Shown: positions 15,787-23,576 of the stretch, one piece after another
How positions within the stretch are numbered: position 1 is the first letter of the stretch
How the letters are laid out: every line of letters starts with the position of its first letter
NCBI GenBank assembly: GCA_947306585.1
Contig: CAMZGX010000002.1
Span: forward strand, 1 to 42,439
Direction of reading: 5' to 3'
Length of the DNA stretch: 42,439 nt
DNA from: an uncultured Candidatus Saccharibacteria bacterium
GTDB lineage: Bacteria > Patescibacteriota > Saccharimonadia > Saccharimonadales > Saccharimonadaceae
Notes under the pieces: generated by a model
Seen by the model: the letters and a program-made list of their open reading frames with translations, nothing else
What the model was told of the DNA's origin: nothing
Databases searched by the model: none
Position numbers and translations under genes: made by a program

Positions 15787-18700
15787 CTAGTCAGTAAGGT
15801 CGTCCGAACCGTCACCATCGTTTGCGGAAGGAACCGGAGCGTTTGGATTTGGAGCTGGAGTCTTTCCCTTTCTGAGTTCATCGCGAATGCGTTGATTTTC
15901 AGCTTGACGTTCACGATAGATTTCTTCGCGGCGTTCGCCAATGTGGAGGGCTTTGTAGATAGGCTCTTTCATCATATCCACGTTCATGTTACCAGAAGCA
16001 ACCTTGGTGATGAGACCACTGAGCTGACCTCTGAGTTGTTCGTGAGCAAGAGCTTCGGCTTGCGCATAGCCTTCTTCAGTATCAATCTTGATATTATGTT
16101 CTCTAGCTTTATCAGCGGTGATACGAGCAACGATACCGCCCCAAGTATCTGACTTCATTGAGATGAGATCACGAGCAGTAAGTGCGCCGAGGTATTTATC
16201 CATAACGGTCTTAGTAACTCTTGTTTCGACTTCTTGGTCAAAGGCAGAGCGGCTATCAATATGGATATTATCTTTCCATTTACCAGTAGCTGAATCATAC
16301 TTCATACCAGTCATATGGCCAACCATTGAACGGATTTGTTCTGAACCAGAAGCGAAGGTTGGGAGAGCTGAAACTTCCTGTGGAAGCATTGCACTTTCAA
16401 TAGCCATACGAGCATTATATGCGTCATCGACAGAGTAACCTTTTTCTGCGGTGAACTGTTTGGTAATAGCTTCGAGTGCGCCGTAAGCAGTACGGTCGAT
16501 ACCGACAAGCTTAGTACCCTCAAGACCAGATGCAAGGTTAATCTTAGTTTTGTATGGTTCACCCTTTTTATTAATATCACCCTCAACAACACCAGTGAGG
16601 TATTGTTCCATGGTAATTTCCTGAGTTTGGCGGTTACCGTCGGTGTATGCCCAAGTTTCCATGTTCATGAATTTACCGAGACGAGCAAGTGCAGGTGCAG
16701 AATCTTTCATGCCAAGGAAGTTCATCGCGAGTACGTTTGAAGCATCTTCGCCGAGTTTAATCTTGCCAGAGTTCATGTAGTCTGTCATGTGGGCAGCGAT
16801 CTTATCGTAGTCACCACGTTTTGCAAGAATATTATGGGATGCGATGATACCGTCGATGTTGTCGTACTTGATCATATCTTCATATTGACGAACAACTTCC
16901 TTAGTAACCTGTTTATCCATGTAAGCTTCGAAGCGCTTAATATTTGCAGCGCGTTGTGCTTCGTTTCTACTGTAAGCATCACCAACGACGTTGATGCGAG
17001 CTTGGTCAGCAAGACGGGCACCTTCTGCAGTAGTCTGGTTAACATCGTAGCCAGTTGCACCAAGTGCGCCATTGACGAGCTTGTTATAAAGAGCAGCATT
17101 CTTGAGGTCGCCAGCTTTGACGCCCTTCTCGGCATCATCGAGTTGATAACGTTCAGCGGCTTTCATGACGGATTCGTTATAGAAGCGGTCATCAGCTTCT
17201 TCGTTTCTAGCTTTAGCCGCCATTTGAGTGCGGAGATCGAGGTAGTGGCCACCCATTCTAGCACCGTTCTTGATAGCACGGCCGTGGCGGATACCCTTTT
17301 CCTTCTGGTAATCAGCAAGGTTGTCGTAAGCGTTGTCTACAGAAAGATTGTCTGCCATGTTTCTGAGGCCGATTTCACGAGATTCAGCTTCAGCGTCCAT
17401 GTACTTATTAGTACGTCTAATTGGGAGCTGAGTATAGATTGGCTGATCGTTCTTATCGTAGCCAATAATACGGCTGTTCTTTCTAAGCGCGTTTAAGTTC
17501 TCATTGACAAGGCCAGCATTGGTCTTATCATATTGTTCTTGACGGAATTTGAGGTTTGCTTTTCTCTTTGCGGAGTATGCACGCCATGAACCACCAGAGA
17601 GTGGGTTGAATGGTTTACGCATTGACTTTGAGAGCTGTTTTGCGCGAGCAAGGTCTTTGTATGGGTCGGTGAAACCACGGACACCAGAGGTTGCTTTGTC
17701 GCCAAGACGACCAAGTGCGTTACCAATACCACCGAGGACGGTACCAGCCATCTTCATGAGTGAGAGAGCAAGAATAAGTGGGAGAACTTGGACTGCGAGA
17801 CCAAGAATAATACCAAGCATACTGTTTGCTGAGCTAATGAAGATCCATGATGCAAGTTTTGATGCACCAAAGAGAAGGCTAAACATTGGGTAGAAGAAGA
17901 GCATCTGTGAGAAGATTTGAGTCCACTTCTTGTACCACTTTTCAGTGTTTGGAAGGAGGTATGCTACGAATGCGAGTGGTGAGATTGCGACGAGCAAGAT
18001 AATAACAGCTTGGCGGAGTGAGATGGTAACGAGACCGATAATAACAGAGATAATACCACCAAGGATGATTGGCATAAGTGCGAGGAGAAGTCCAAGTGGA
18101 CCGCCAGCGAGACCAACTGCAAGGGCGCCGATTACGCCACCAGCTGCGATAGTAGTAAATACGCTATAGAAGTCAACAGAGACATCTGCGCTTACTACGC
18201 CATTATTGAGTGCTTCTTGAGCAACATTGCCGAGGAAGTCATGAAGACCTCTACCGACGATATTGCTTACGTCAACAGCGATTGCTGAGAGAACATAAGA
18301 TAAGTTAACTAGGATAGCAGCAATAATGAGCTTTGGAAGAGCCTTTTTGATGCCATAGTTAGAGATACCAAAGCCGGTAATTTGTGAATAGATGATAAAT
18401 AGGAAGAAAATTACGAAGACGACGTTGGTAATATTGCGGATGTAGAGCCAGATGACATGAACTGGGGAGTCATTTTCCATTGAAATTGGTTCGACAACGA
18501 GGAAATCTTCAATAACACCGTAAATTGTGTCGATACCCTTTGAAAGGAAGGCCATAGTTGGACAAAGGAGCCAGCCAAGACCGCCAACCTGTGAATAACA
18601 GGTAGCATTTTCGGTTGCTTCCGTCTCTTTTTCATCGTCATCCTTCTCTTCTGAGTCTTCTGGTTCTTCAGTATCGCGGTCACTAGGTTCTCCCGGGACT

Positions 18701-18825
18701 ACGGTTCCGGTTTCTGGTGTAGGATCTGCGTAAACAGGGGTAGTGAAGGTGAGAGCGGAAGTTGCAAAAATTATTCCAATCAACGGAAAGATTAATGCCC
18801 TTTTAAGTTTTTCAAATAGTTTCAT
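15787..18825 (-). CDS. VirB6/TrbL-like T4SS inner-membrane channel protein
   Basis: The 1012-residue protein starts with a signal peptide (about 1-33, ending VYA), then an acidic linker. Residues about 120-395 hold six to eight hydrophobic helices with the Gly-rich LAVGLAGGPLGLLLALMP segment, the layout of VirB6/TrbL proteins that form the inner-membrane pore. The remaining 600 residues are a highly charged, helical region, likely cytoplasmic or coiled, ending in a Pro/Asp-rich tail. Such long C-terminal extensions are known for VirB6 proteins of symbionts and of Gram-positive T4SSs. It has its own TATAAT promoter near 18863-18858 and a strong terminator. It faces away from the pilin genes across a 160-base gap. 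Confidence 0.82.
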   Translation of the reverse strand: MKLFEKLKRALIFPLIGIIFATSALTFTTPVYADPTPETGTVVPGEPSDRDTEEPEDSEEKDDDEKETEATENATCYSQVGGLGWLLCPTMAFLSKGIDTIYGVIEDFLVVEPISMENDSPVHVIWLYIRNITNVVFVIFFLFIIYSQITGFGISNYGIKKALPKLIIAAILVNLSYVLSAIAVDVSNIVGRGLHDFLGNVAQEALNNGVVSADVSVDFYSVFTTIAAGGVIGALAVGLAGGPLGLLLALMPIILGGIISVIIGLVTISLRQAVIILLVAISPLAFVAYLLPNTEKWYKKWTQIFSQMLFFYPMFSLLFGASKLASWIFISSANSMLGIILGLAVQVLPLILALSLMKMAGTVLGGIGNALGRLGDKATSGVRGFTDPYKDLARAKQLSKSMRKPFNPLSGGSWRAYSAKRKANLKFRQEQYDKTNAGLVNENLNALRKNSRIIGYDKNDQPIYTQLPIRRTNKYMDAEAESREIGLRNMADNLSVDNAYDNLADYQKEKGIRHGRAIKNGARMGGHYLDLRTQMAAKARNEEADDRFYNESVMKAAERYQLDDAEKGVKAGDLKNAALYNKLVNGALGATGYDVNQTTAEGARLADQARINVVGDAYSRNEAQRAANIKRFEAYMDKQVTKEVVRQYEDMIKYDNIDGIIASHNILAKRGDYDKIAAHMTDYMNSGKIKLGEDASNVLAMNFLGMKDSAPALARLGKFMNMETWAYTDGNRQTQEITMEQYLTGVVEGDINKKGEPYKTKINLASGLEGTKLVGIDRTAYGALEAITKQFTAEKGYSVDDAYNARMAIESAMLPQEVSALPTFASGSEQIRSMVGHMTGMKYDSATGKWKDNIHIDSRSAFDQEVETRVTKTVMDKYLGALTARDLISMKSDTWGGIVARITADKAREHNIKIDTEEGYAQAEALAHEQLRGQLSGLITKVASGNMNVDMMKEPIYKALHIGERREEIYRERQAENQRIRDELRKGKTPAPNPNAPVPSANDGDGSDDLTD

Positions 18826-18988
18826 AAATAAGCTCTCAATTGCTTTGCCCTTATTATATCACACATAAGCGCAATAGTCAAGGTATATTATTGATATGAT
18901 GGGTCTAAAACCACTTAAAAATATGTTCTAATATGTTTATGCCTAATTTGTTTTGTAATTTAATCTTAAAATATGGTATTATTAAGGT

Positions 18989-19435
18989 ATGAGAAAGATT
19001 CTTTCATTTATATTCGCTATGTTTATGGCTGGATCAGTTGCGACCGTTGCGCTCCCAGCAAATACTTATGCTGCAGATTGTGGTGGCGTAAATAATATGC
19101 TACTTGGTCTTAGAGCTTGGTATGCTGGTCTTGCAGAAGACGTTGGCGGTACTTGCGATATGAAGAAACCACCTTCAGATGGCAACGGCTTAGCCGGTTA
19201 TGTCTGGACAATCGTCCTTAACATTCTGTATGATATCACACTACTTGCTGGTTTAACAGCACTTATTTTAGTAGTTTTCGGCGGATATAAATATATTCTT
19301 AGTAATGGTGAACCTGGAAAAATTGCCCAAGCCAAGACAATTATCACCAATGCCATGATTGGTTTAGTAATTGCAATCTTAGCCGCAGTAATCGTAAATA
19401 CAATTCTAATTGTGATTGGTAACGCAGCAAAATAG
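18989..19435 (+). CDS. VirB2-like pilin paralogue 1
   Basis: The 148-residue product has a signal peptide (about 1-28, ending TYA), a short extracellular loop with two cysteines (DCGG, GGTCD), and two membrane helices joined by the cytoplasmic loop SNGEPGKIAQAKTII. The helix-loop-helix pattern G-G-Y-K-Y-I-x-S-x-G-x-P-G-K-I is that of T4SS pilin-like proteins in CPR bacteria and mycoplasmas. It is the most divergent of the set. TATTAT at 18977-18982 places transcription start at or next to the ATG, so the mRNA seems leaderless. It heads the pilin run and is divergent from the VirB6 gene. Confidence 0.82.
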   Translation: MRKILSFIFAMFMAGSVATVALPANTYAADCGGVNNMLLGLRAWYAGLAEDVGGTCDMKKPPSDGNGLAGYVWTIVLNILYDITLLAGLTALILVVFGGYKYILSNGEPGKIAQAKTIITNAMIGLVIAILAAVIVNTILIVIGNAAK

Positions 19436-19447
19436 TAAGGGAGAAAT

Positions 19448-19729
19448 ATGGAATTATTTGCGGATTTAAAATCAAGCCTTAGTGGCGCAACCCAAAATAT
19501 GCCAAAAAACACCAGTGTCGAGATCGTCGGAATTTTAAACTGGGTATATGCTTTTGCTGGCTTAGTTGCAGCAGGTTTTATCGTTTATGGCGCAATTAAC
19601 TATGTAATGACCCAGGGCGATCCTGGAAAAATTAAACAAGCTAGCCAGACTATTGCTTTTGCAATCGTAGGTTTAATTATTGTCTTGCTCGCAGCAGCTA
19701 TCACAAACTTTGTGGCAGGAGCAGCATAA
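19448..19729 (+). CDS. VirB2-like pilin paralogue 2 (short, no signal peptide)
   Basis: This 93-residue protein is the smallest of the family. It keeps both membrane helices (about 27-50 and 63-90) and the loop MTQGDPGKIKQASQTI, but starts MELFADLKSSLSG with no cleavable signal peptide and has no cysteines. It may be an inner-membrane accessory of pilus assembly or a non-exported variant. The ATG is preceded by AGGGAGAAAT, and it follows paralogue 1 by 12 bases, so the two are likely cotranscribed. Confidence 0.8.
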   Translation: MELFADLKSSLSGATQNMPKNTSVEIVGILNWVYAFAGLVAAGFIVYGAINYVMTQGDPGKIKQASQTIAFAIVGLIIVLLAAAITNFVAGAA

Positions 19730-19737
19730 GGAATAAT

Positions 19738-20157
19738 ATGAAGAAAAAAATCTTAAGTATTATCGCAGTTTTAACTATCGTTCTCTCTGGAGCTTTTGTT
19801 TATGCCCCAGTTTATGCTGGTACTTGTAGCGGCGGCAATAGCGATGCTAAGTGTAATAAGGTTTGTCAGGATTCAACCATTTCAGCTGAAGTAAAAGAGG
19901 CTGCGGGTTGTTCAATGACTACCTCTGATACTCTCCCAAGTCATATTGAGAATATTATTAACGTGGCAATTTCCGTAGTTGGCATTATTGCGGTAATTGT
20001 AATTGTGATCGGTGGGCAAAGAATGGTTACATCATCTGGTGACCCAGGCAAGGTTAAGCAGGCAAAGGATATGATTTTGTATGCTGGAATTGCTCTTGTC
20101 ATAGCAACCCTTGCATATGCAATCATCAATTTTGTTGGTACCGCTATTGGAAAATAG
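19738..20157 (+). CDS. VirB2-like pilin paralogue 3 (four cysteines)
   Basis: The 139-residue protein has a signal peptide (about 1-27, ending VYA), then an exposed N-terminal segment with four cysteines (GTCSGG, AKCNKVC, AAGCSM) that could form two disulfides. Two membrane helices flank the SSGDPGKVKQAKDMI loop. It begins 8 bases after paralogue 2, with AAGGAAT before the ATG. The cysteine-rich segment differs from its neighbours and suggests a distinct surface, for instance a tip or minor subunit; that is inference. Confidence 0.82.
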   Translation: MKKKILSIIAVLTIVLSGAFVYAPVYAGTCSGGNSDAKCNKVCQDSTISAEVKEAAGCSMTTSDTLPSHIENIINVAISVVGIIAVIVIVIGGQRMVTSSGDPGKVKQAKDMILYAGIALVIATLAYAIINFVGTAIGK

Positions 20158-20165
20158 CCCCTTTC

Positions 20166-20193
20166 TTGCATAACTGGAAAGATGTGATAAAAT
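20166..20193 (+). promoter_or_regulatory. Internal promoter of the main pilin gene
   Basis: A -35 TTGCAT (20166-20171), a 16-base spacer and a -10 TAAAAT (20188-20193) with upstream TGTG lie in the 66-base gap before the pilin gene at 20224, which also has an AAAGGA ribosome binding site. A separate promoter here fits the gene's high-expression codon use. Confidence 0.65.
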
Positions 20194-20223
20194 AATACTA
20201 AAATAATAATTAAAGGAAATACA

Positions 20224-20634
20224 ATGAAGATTTCTAACAAAATTAAAACTATCGCAGCAGGAACCGGTTCTATCGTTGCTGCTGGTCTTAATGCAGGTGC
20301 AACTTACGCTGCAGGTAAAAGACAAGTTCTCTGCCCAGGTACAACTAACCAGTACAAAGACGATCTTTCTCAGTGTAGCAACCTCAATGCTAACTCAAAC
20401 AAGAACGACCTTATGGATGTCGTTAACACCATCATCAACGTTATCATCGGTGTTATCGGTTTCGTAGCTGTTGTCGTTATCATCCTCGGTGGTGTTCAGT
20501 ACACAACTTCAGCAGGTGACCCAGGTAAAGTTAAAAAAGCTAAAGACACTATCCTTTACGGTATCATCGGTCTCGTTGTCGCTCTTCTTGCTTACGCAAT
20601 CGTCAACTTCGTTCTCTCTTCAATCCTCGGATAA
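20224..20634 (+). CDS. VirB2-like pilin paralogue 4, probable major pilin
   Basis: The 136-residue protein has a signal peptide ending near ATYA (about residue 28), a short exposed segment with two cysteines (VLCPG, SQCSN), and two membrane helices separated by SAGDPGKVKKAKDTI. The last third, KDTILYGIIGLVVALLAYAI, is nearly identical to that of paralogue 5. Codon use is strikingly different from other genes here: almost all Ile codons are ATC, all Tyr are TAC, Phe is TTC and most Asn are AAC, whereas replication genes nearby favour ATT, TAT and AAT. This is the mark of a very highly expressed gene. It has its own promoter and AAAGGA. I infer that it is the main structural subunit. Confidence 0.87.
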   Translation: MKISNKIKTIAAGTGSIVAAGLNAGATYAAGKRQVLCPGTTNQYKDDLSQCSNLNANSNKNDLMDVVNTIINVIIGVIGFVAVVVIILGGVQYTTSAGDPGKVKKAKDTILYGIIGLVVALLAYAIVNFVLSSILG

Positions 20635-20643
20635 GGAGGCTGA

Positions 20644-21075
20644 ATGAAGATTAAGAATCTTTTAGGCGCTGCAGCAATTATTGTTGCTACAACATTTACT
20701 AGTGTCAATGCAAATGCAGTAACCTGCCCAACAGGTTCAAAAAGAGCTGAAGCTAGCTCATTAGCAGGCTGTAATATCGTAGAAGACGACTCATTAGTTC
20801 CAACTCTTCAAAGAATTATTGAGGTTATCATCGGTCTTCTCGGTCTGATTGCAGTAATCTTCATCATTCTTGGTGCAGTAACCTTTGTTACATCATCAGG
20901 TGATCCTGGTAAGGTTAAGAAAGCTAAGGACACAATCCTTTATGGTGTAATTGGTGTAGTCGTTGCATTACTTGCATATGCAATTGTGAACTTTGTACTC
21001 TCAAGTGTATTTTCTTCATCACCTACTGGTGGCGGAAGTCCAAGTCCAGTTCCAACACCAACCAAAACTGTCTAG
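20644..21075 (+). CDS. VirB2-like pilin paralogue 5
   Basis: The 143-residue product has a signal peptide (about 1-22, ending ANA), a mature start with two cysteines (VTCPTG, AGCN), and two membrane helices around SSGDPGKVKKAKDTI. It is closest to paralogue 4 but has ordinary codon use and an extra Ser/Pro/Gly/Thr-rich tail of about 20 residues after the second helix. It starts 9 bases after paralogue 4, with AAGGAGG before the ATG. A strong terminator follows, closing the pilin run. Confidence 0.85.
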   Translation: MKIKNLLGAAAIIVATTFTSVNANAVTCPTGSKRAEASSLAGCNIVEDDSLVPTLQRIIEVIIGLLGLIAVIFIILGAVTFVTSSGDPGKVKKAKDTILYGVIGVVVALLAYAIVNFVLSSVFSSSPTGGGSPSPVPTPTKTV

Positions 21076-21080
21076 GTTTA

Positions 21081-21108
21081 AAAAATCCCCCGATTTGGGG
21101 GATTTTTG
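21081..21108 (+). terminator. Terminator of the pilin run
   Basis: An 8-bp stem AATCCCCC / GGGGGATT (21084-21091 and 21097-21104) with a 5-base loop and a T-run follows the last pilin stop. Confidence 0.88.
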
Positions 21109-21144
21109 ATTCCCTTTTTATAGTATAATAAAGGTAACACTAAC

Positions 21145-21175
21145 AAAAAATCTCCCAGCAAGAGGGAGAATTTTT
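21145..21175 (-). terminator. Terminator of the Hsp20 gene
   Basis: On the minus strand the stem TCTCCC / GGGAGA (21151-21156 and 21164-21169) is followed by TTTTTTG. Confidence 0.8.
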
Positions 21176-21191
21176 GTTTCTAGGTGAATAA

Positions 21192-21665
21192 TTATTGAAC
21201 GTCGATCTTGACTGGTGCTTCGACTTTCTCTTTTTCGAAAGTGATTGTAAGAACACCGTCTTTGAGTTCAGCTTTTACGCCTTCTTCACGAACTTGTACA
21301 GGAAGAGCAATTGTACGTGAGAACTCACCCCAATAGCATTCCTGGATGTGCCAACGAGTTGTTTGTTCATCTTCACCACCTGATAGAACACCAGAGATTG
21401 TTAAGATGTTGTCGTTGATAGTTACGTCGAGATCGTTCTTTGAAATACCAGCGGTACGTGCTTTAACAACAAGCTTGTCTGCGGTTTCATAAACGTCTAC
21501 GGCTAATTGACCTGGGAAATCCTCAGGTTCTTCCCACTCTTCATCTTCTGCTGGAACTTCATCAACAGCTACACCTTTTGGAGACTCTTCAACAGCGTCA
21601 TCGTCCAAAAAAGCAGCAGCTAATTCGTCTTCCATAAGCATGTCGTCGTCATTCGAACGAGCCAT
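21192..21665 (-). CDS. Hsp20/alpha-crystallin small heat-shock protein
   Basis: This ATP-independent chaperone binds unfolding proteins and keeps them refoldable by GroEL or others. The 157-residue protein has an acidic N-terminal arm (about 1-48) and an alpha-crystallin domain (about 50-145), with DVYETADKLVVKARTAGI, DVTINDNILTISG, the GEFSRTIALP strand and the closing LKDGVLTITF (equivalent to the A-x-x-x-n-G-V-L motif). The C-terminal I-x-I/V anchor is weak (VKIDV). GGAGG precedes the ATG. A textbook promoter lies upstream, with no CIRCE site. Confidence 0.93.
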   Translation of the reverse strand: MARSNDDDMLMEDELAAAFLDDDAVEESPKGVAVDEVPAEDEEWEEPEDFPGQLAVDVYETADKLVVKARTAGISKNDLDVTINDNILTISGVLSGGEDEQTTRWHIQECYWGEFSRTIALPVQVREEGVKAELKDGVLTITFEKEKVEAPVKIDVQ

Positions 21666-21700
21666 TTGCTTTCCTCCACATAATTAATATTGTTATGTTT

Positions 21701-21729
21701 ATTATAAAACTTTAATCTATAAAAGACAA
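21701..21729 (-). promoter_or_regulatory. Promoter of the Hsp20 gene
   Basis: The -35 TTGTCT (21729-21724), an exact 17-base spacer and the -10 TATAAT (21706-21701) form a near-consensus sigma-70 type promoter. Confidence 0.75.
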
Positions 21730-21737
21730 GGATTTTC

Positions 21738-22430
21738 ATGAAATTTTATGTAAAAAATACAACAATTGGATTAATACTAAATTTTATTTACCCCTGTTAC
21801 TGTAGGGGTTGCGGCAAAATTGGAACCGCTTTTTGTTATTGTTGTTATTTTAACAACACCAGAGAAAATCCGGCATTTTTTAGTAAAAAAGATAAGAATT
21901 TTCGCATAATTATGGCTTGCGGGATGAGGAAGGGTGTTCTGGGGGCTATGGTGGCGGAATATAAATATTATTCCAGGCGTCATTTTGCGCCAGTGTTTGC
22001 AAAATATTTACTTGATACGATAAAATGCTTCAAAAAGGATGAGCGGTTTGTTTTAGTTCCCTTGCCAACGATTTCAAAGCATATTCGGAGTCGTGGTTTC
22101 GACCATATCAGACGGATCTGCGAGGATTTGTCGCGCATTTCGGGGTTTAAGACCTGCTTGGTGCTAAATAGAGATAAATCGGCTGTACAAGTCGGCGCTG
22201 ATGCTAAAACCCGCTTAAAACAGGCGAAAGAGGCCTATAAGATCAATTCTAAGGCTAGTTTTGATCCAAAGAGCCATTTCCTACTGGTTGACGATGTTTG
22301 GACAACAGGGGCGTCGATGCGGGCTGCTAGAGATGTTTTAGAGGCAGAACTTGTGCGGCGGGGGCTGAAGAAATCGGAAATAAAAATATCCGCCATCTGT
22401 TTGGTTAAGAATGACGGATATGAGTTTTAA
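21738..22430 (+). CDS. comF: ComF-family phosphoribosyltransferase-like protein
   Basis: ComF proteins are needed for DNA uptake in naturally competent bacteria. The 230-residue product has an N-terminal four-cysteine zinc site (YPCYCRGCGKIG and FCYCC) and a type I phosphoribosyltransferase fold with the PRPP loop FLLVDDVWTTGASM near residue 190, plus the LVPLPTISKHIRSRGFDHI stretch typical of the family. It has a short AAGG before the ATG. Its stop overlaps that of the convergent pilin gene by 2 bases. Closeness to the pilin genes hints that these pili may serve DNA uptake, but ComF is often found without local partners. Confidence 0.88.
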   Translation: MKFYVKNTTIGLILNFIYPCYCRGCGKIGTAFCYCCYFNNTRENPAFFSKKDKNFRIIMACGMRKGVLGAMVAEYKYYSRRHFAPVFAKYLLDTIKCFKKDERFVLVPLPTISKHIRSRGFDHIRRICEDLSRISGFKTCLVLNRDKSAVQVGADAKTRLKQAKEAYKINSKASFDPKSHFLLVDDVWTTGASMRAARDVLEAELVRRGLKKSEIKISAICLVKNDGYEF

Positions 22431-22843
22431 GCGCCTTGGATGTAATTTACGCCGACAACTGAAGTAAGAACGAAGTTGACGATTGCGTAAGCGAGAAGTG
22501 AGATAATAAGGCCGATAATTGCGTAAAGAATTGTGTTCTTTGCATCGGTAACCTTCTTTGAGTCACCACCTGAAAGAATGTAACGAAGACCGCCGTAAAT
22601 AAGCATAATAACTGAGACGATACCGACGATAAGAAGAATAACGTTTGTGATTCTTCCGAAGACACCGTTGTCTCCAATAAGTTCAGCTGGCATTCCTGAT
22701 GCGCGTGCGGCTTCTGCGCCTTCTTCTACTGATGTTTTAGGAGCTTCTTCTGCGTATACTGAGATAGCTTTACCGGTCCAAAGACAAATGGCTGCTCCTG
22801 CTCCGGTAAGGATTTGAGAGATGTTTTTGACAATTTTTTTCAT
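22427..22843 (-). CDS. VirB2-like pilin paralogue 6, separate from the main run
   Basis: The 138-residue protein has a signal peptide (about 1-31, ending VYA), an acidic, cysteine-free exposed segment (about 32-58), and two membrane helices around SGGDSKKVTDAKNTI, ending in LLAYAIVNFVLTSVVGV. It clearly belongs to the same family as the five pilins at 18989-21075, but it reads the other way and stands alone. Codon use leans to AAC, TAC and ATC, so it may also be well expressed. TATAAT lies at 22884-22879; the leader has no clear ribosome binding site. Confidence 0.82.
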   Translation of the reverse strand: MKKIVKNISQILTGAGAAICLWTGKAISVYAEEAPKTSVEEGAEAARASGMPAELIGDNGVFGRITNVILLIVGIVSVIMLIYGGLRYILSGGDSKKVTDAKNTILYAIIGLIISLLAYAIVNFVLTSVVGVNYIQGA

Positions 22844-22945
22844 ATAAAGTTTTAATCTCGCATTTAGATTATGAATCTATTATATCATGGCGAGTTAATT
22901 ATGCAAGTTTATGGTATTATTAAGGTAAATGTAAAAGGAGTAGGA

Positions 22946-23362
22946 ATGAAATTTTACACAGTGAGTGGGCGTGAAATAAGTTTTTATGGCGCCGGTATAA
23001 ACGAAAACATCGATAAATTCTTTGGTATTTTACTAAAAAGTTGGATTAAAAGAGACGAAGACTACGATTTTAATAATGACCCAGCTCATAACCAGTGCAC
23101 GGTAACCGCAATGGTAGTGCAGGATTACTTTGGTGGTGAAATTTTAGGATTAAAGATGCCGGGTGGTGGTATGCATTATCTTAATATGATTAATGGTAAG
23201 AAGTTTGATTTAACTTCAGACCAGTTTACTTCGCACGGAATTGAGCTAGATTATTCTGAAACTATTATTATCCCTCGACCAGAGCTTGGAACAGAAGGTA
23301 CAGCACCGGAGCGATATATGAAACTCAAAGTTAATGTCGAAGGCCACCTGGCAGCAAAATAA
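22946..23362 (+). CDS. YunG-like protein
   Basis: The 138-residue protein resembles the YunG family of small cytoplasmic proteins of unknown function. Diagnostic stretches are DPAHNQCTVTAMVVQDYFGG (Cys in NQC), GGGMHYLNMINGKKFDLTSDQF (His in MHYLN) and the end of the domain at about residue 100. The conserved Cys and His suggest a papain-like or related fold, but no activity is established. The frame opens at 22871, but AAAGGAG directly before the ATG at 22946 fixes the start there. TATTAT at 22915-22920 is the likely -10. It is monocistronic and precedes the tRNA-Ser. Confidence 0.75.
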   Translation: MKFYTVSGREISFYGAGINENIDKFFGILLKSWIKRDEDYDFNNDPAHNQCTVTAMVVQDYFGGEILGLKMPGGGMHYLNMINGKKFDLTSDQFTSHGIELDYSETIIIPRPELGTEGTAPERYMKLKVNVEGHLAAK

Positions 23363-23390
23363 AGGGGTGGCGGAGTTCCCTGTTTTATGC

Positions 23391-23396
23391 TAAAAT
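23391..23396 (+). promoter_or_regulatory. -10 element of the tRNA-Ser gene
   Basis: TAAAAT preceded by TATGC, an extended -10, lies 10 bases before the mature tRNA start. Confidence 0.55.
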
Positions 23397-23406
23397 AATT
23401 GGTATT

Positions 23407-23499
23407 GGAGGGTTACCCAAGTGGCTGAAGGGGACGGTTTGCTAAATCGTTAGTCTGGGGAAACCTGGAGCGGGAGTTCGAATCTCCCACCCTCCGCCA
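23407..23499 (+). tRNA. tRNA-Ser (anticodon GCT)
   Basis: The 7-bp acceptor stem GGAGGGT / ACCCTCC, the discriminator G and an encoded CCA (23497-23499) are complete. The anticodon stem ACGGT / ATCGT encloses GCT at 23441-23443. A long variable arm (about 23451-23470) confirms a class II serine tRNA, which reads AGC/AGU. Confidence 0.96.
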
Positions 23500-23504
23500 A
23501 ATGT

Positions 23505-23530
23505 GCAAGGTGTTTATCCTTGCCTTTTTT
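23505..23530 (+). terminator. Terminator of tRNA-Ser
   Basis: The stem GCAAGG / CCTTGC with a 7-base loop is followed by C and six T. Confidence 0.88.
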
Positions 23531-23576
23531 CTTTCTTGGTGTTACAATACCTGCACAATAATAAGGTTGTTAGGTT

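Noticed and set aside
16789-17496. A 235-codon plus-strand frame inside the VirB6-like gene
   Set aside because: It is antisense to a well supported gene with a signal peptide and membrane helices, and is rich in Val, Ser and Phe as expected from the reverse complement of charged helices.
21124-21175. A TATAAT on the plus strand (21124-21129) followed by a hairpin, possibly a tiny RNA
   Set aside because: The hairpin is already explained as the Hsp20 terminator, the transcript would be only about 40 bases, and nothing else supports it.
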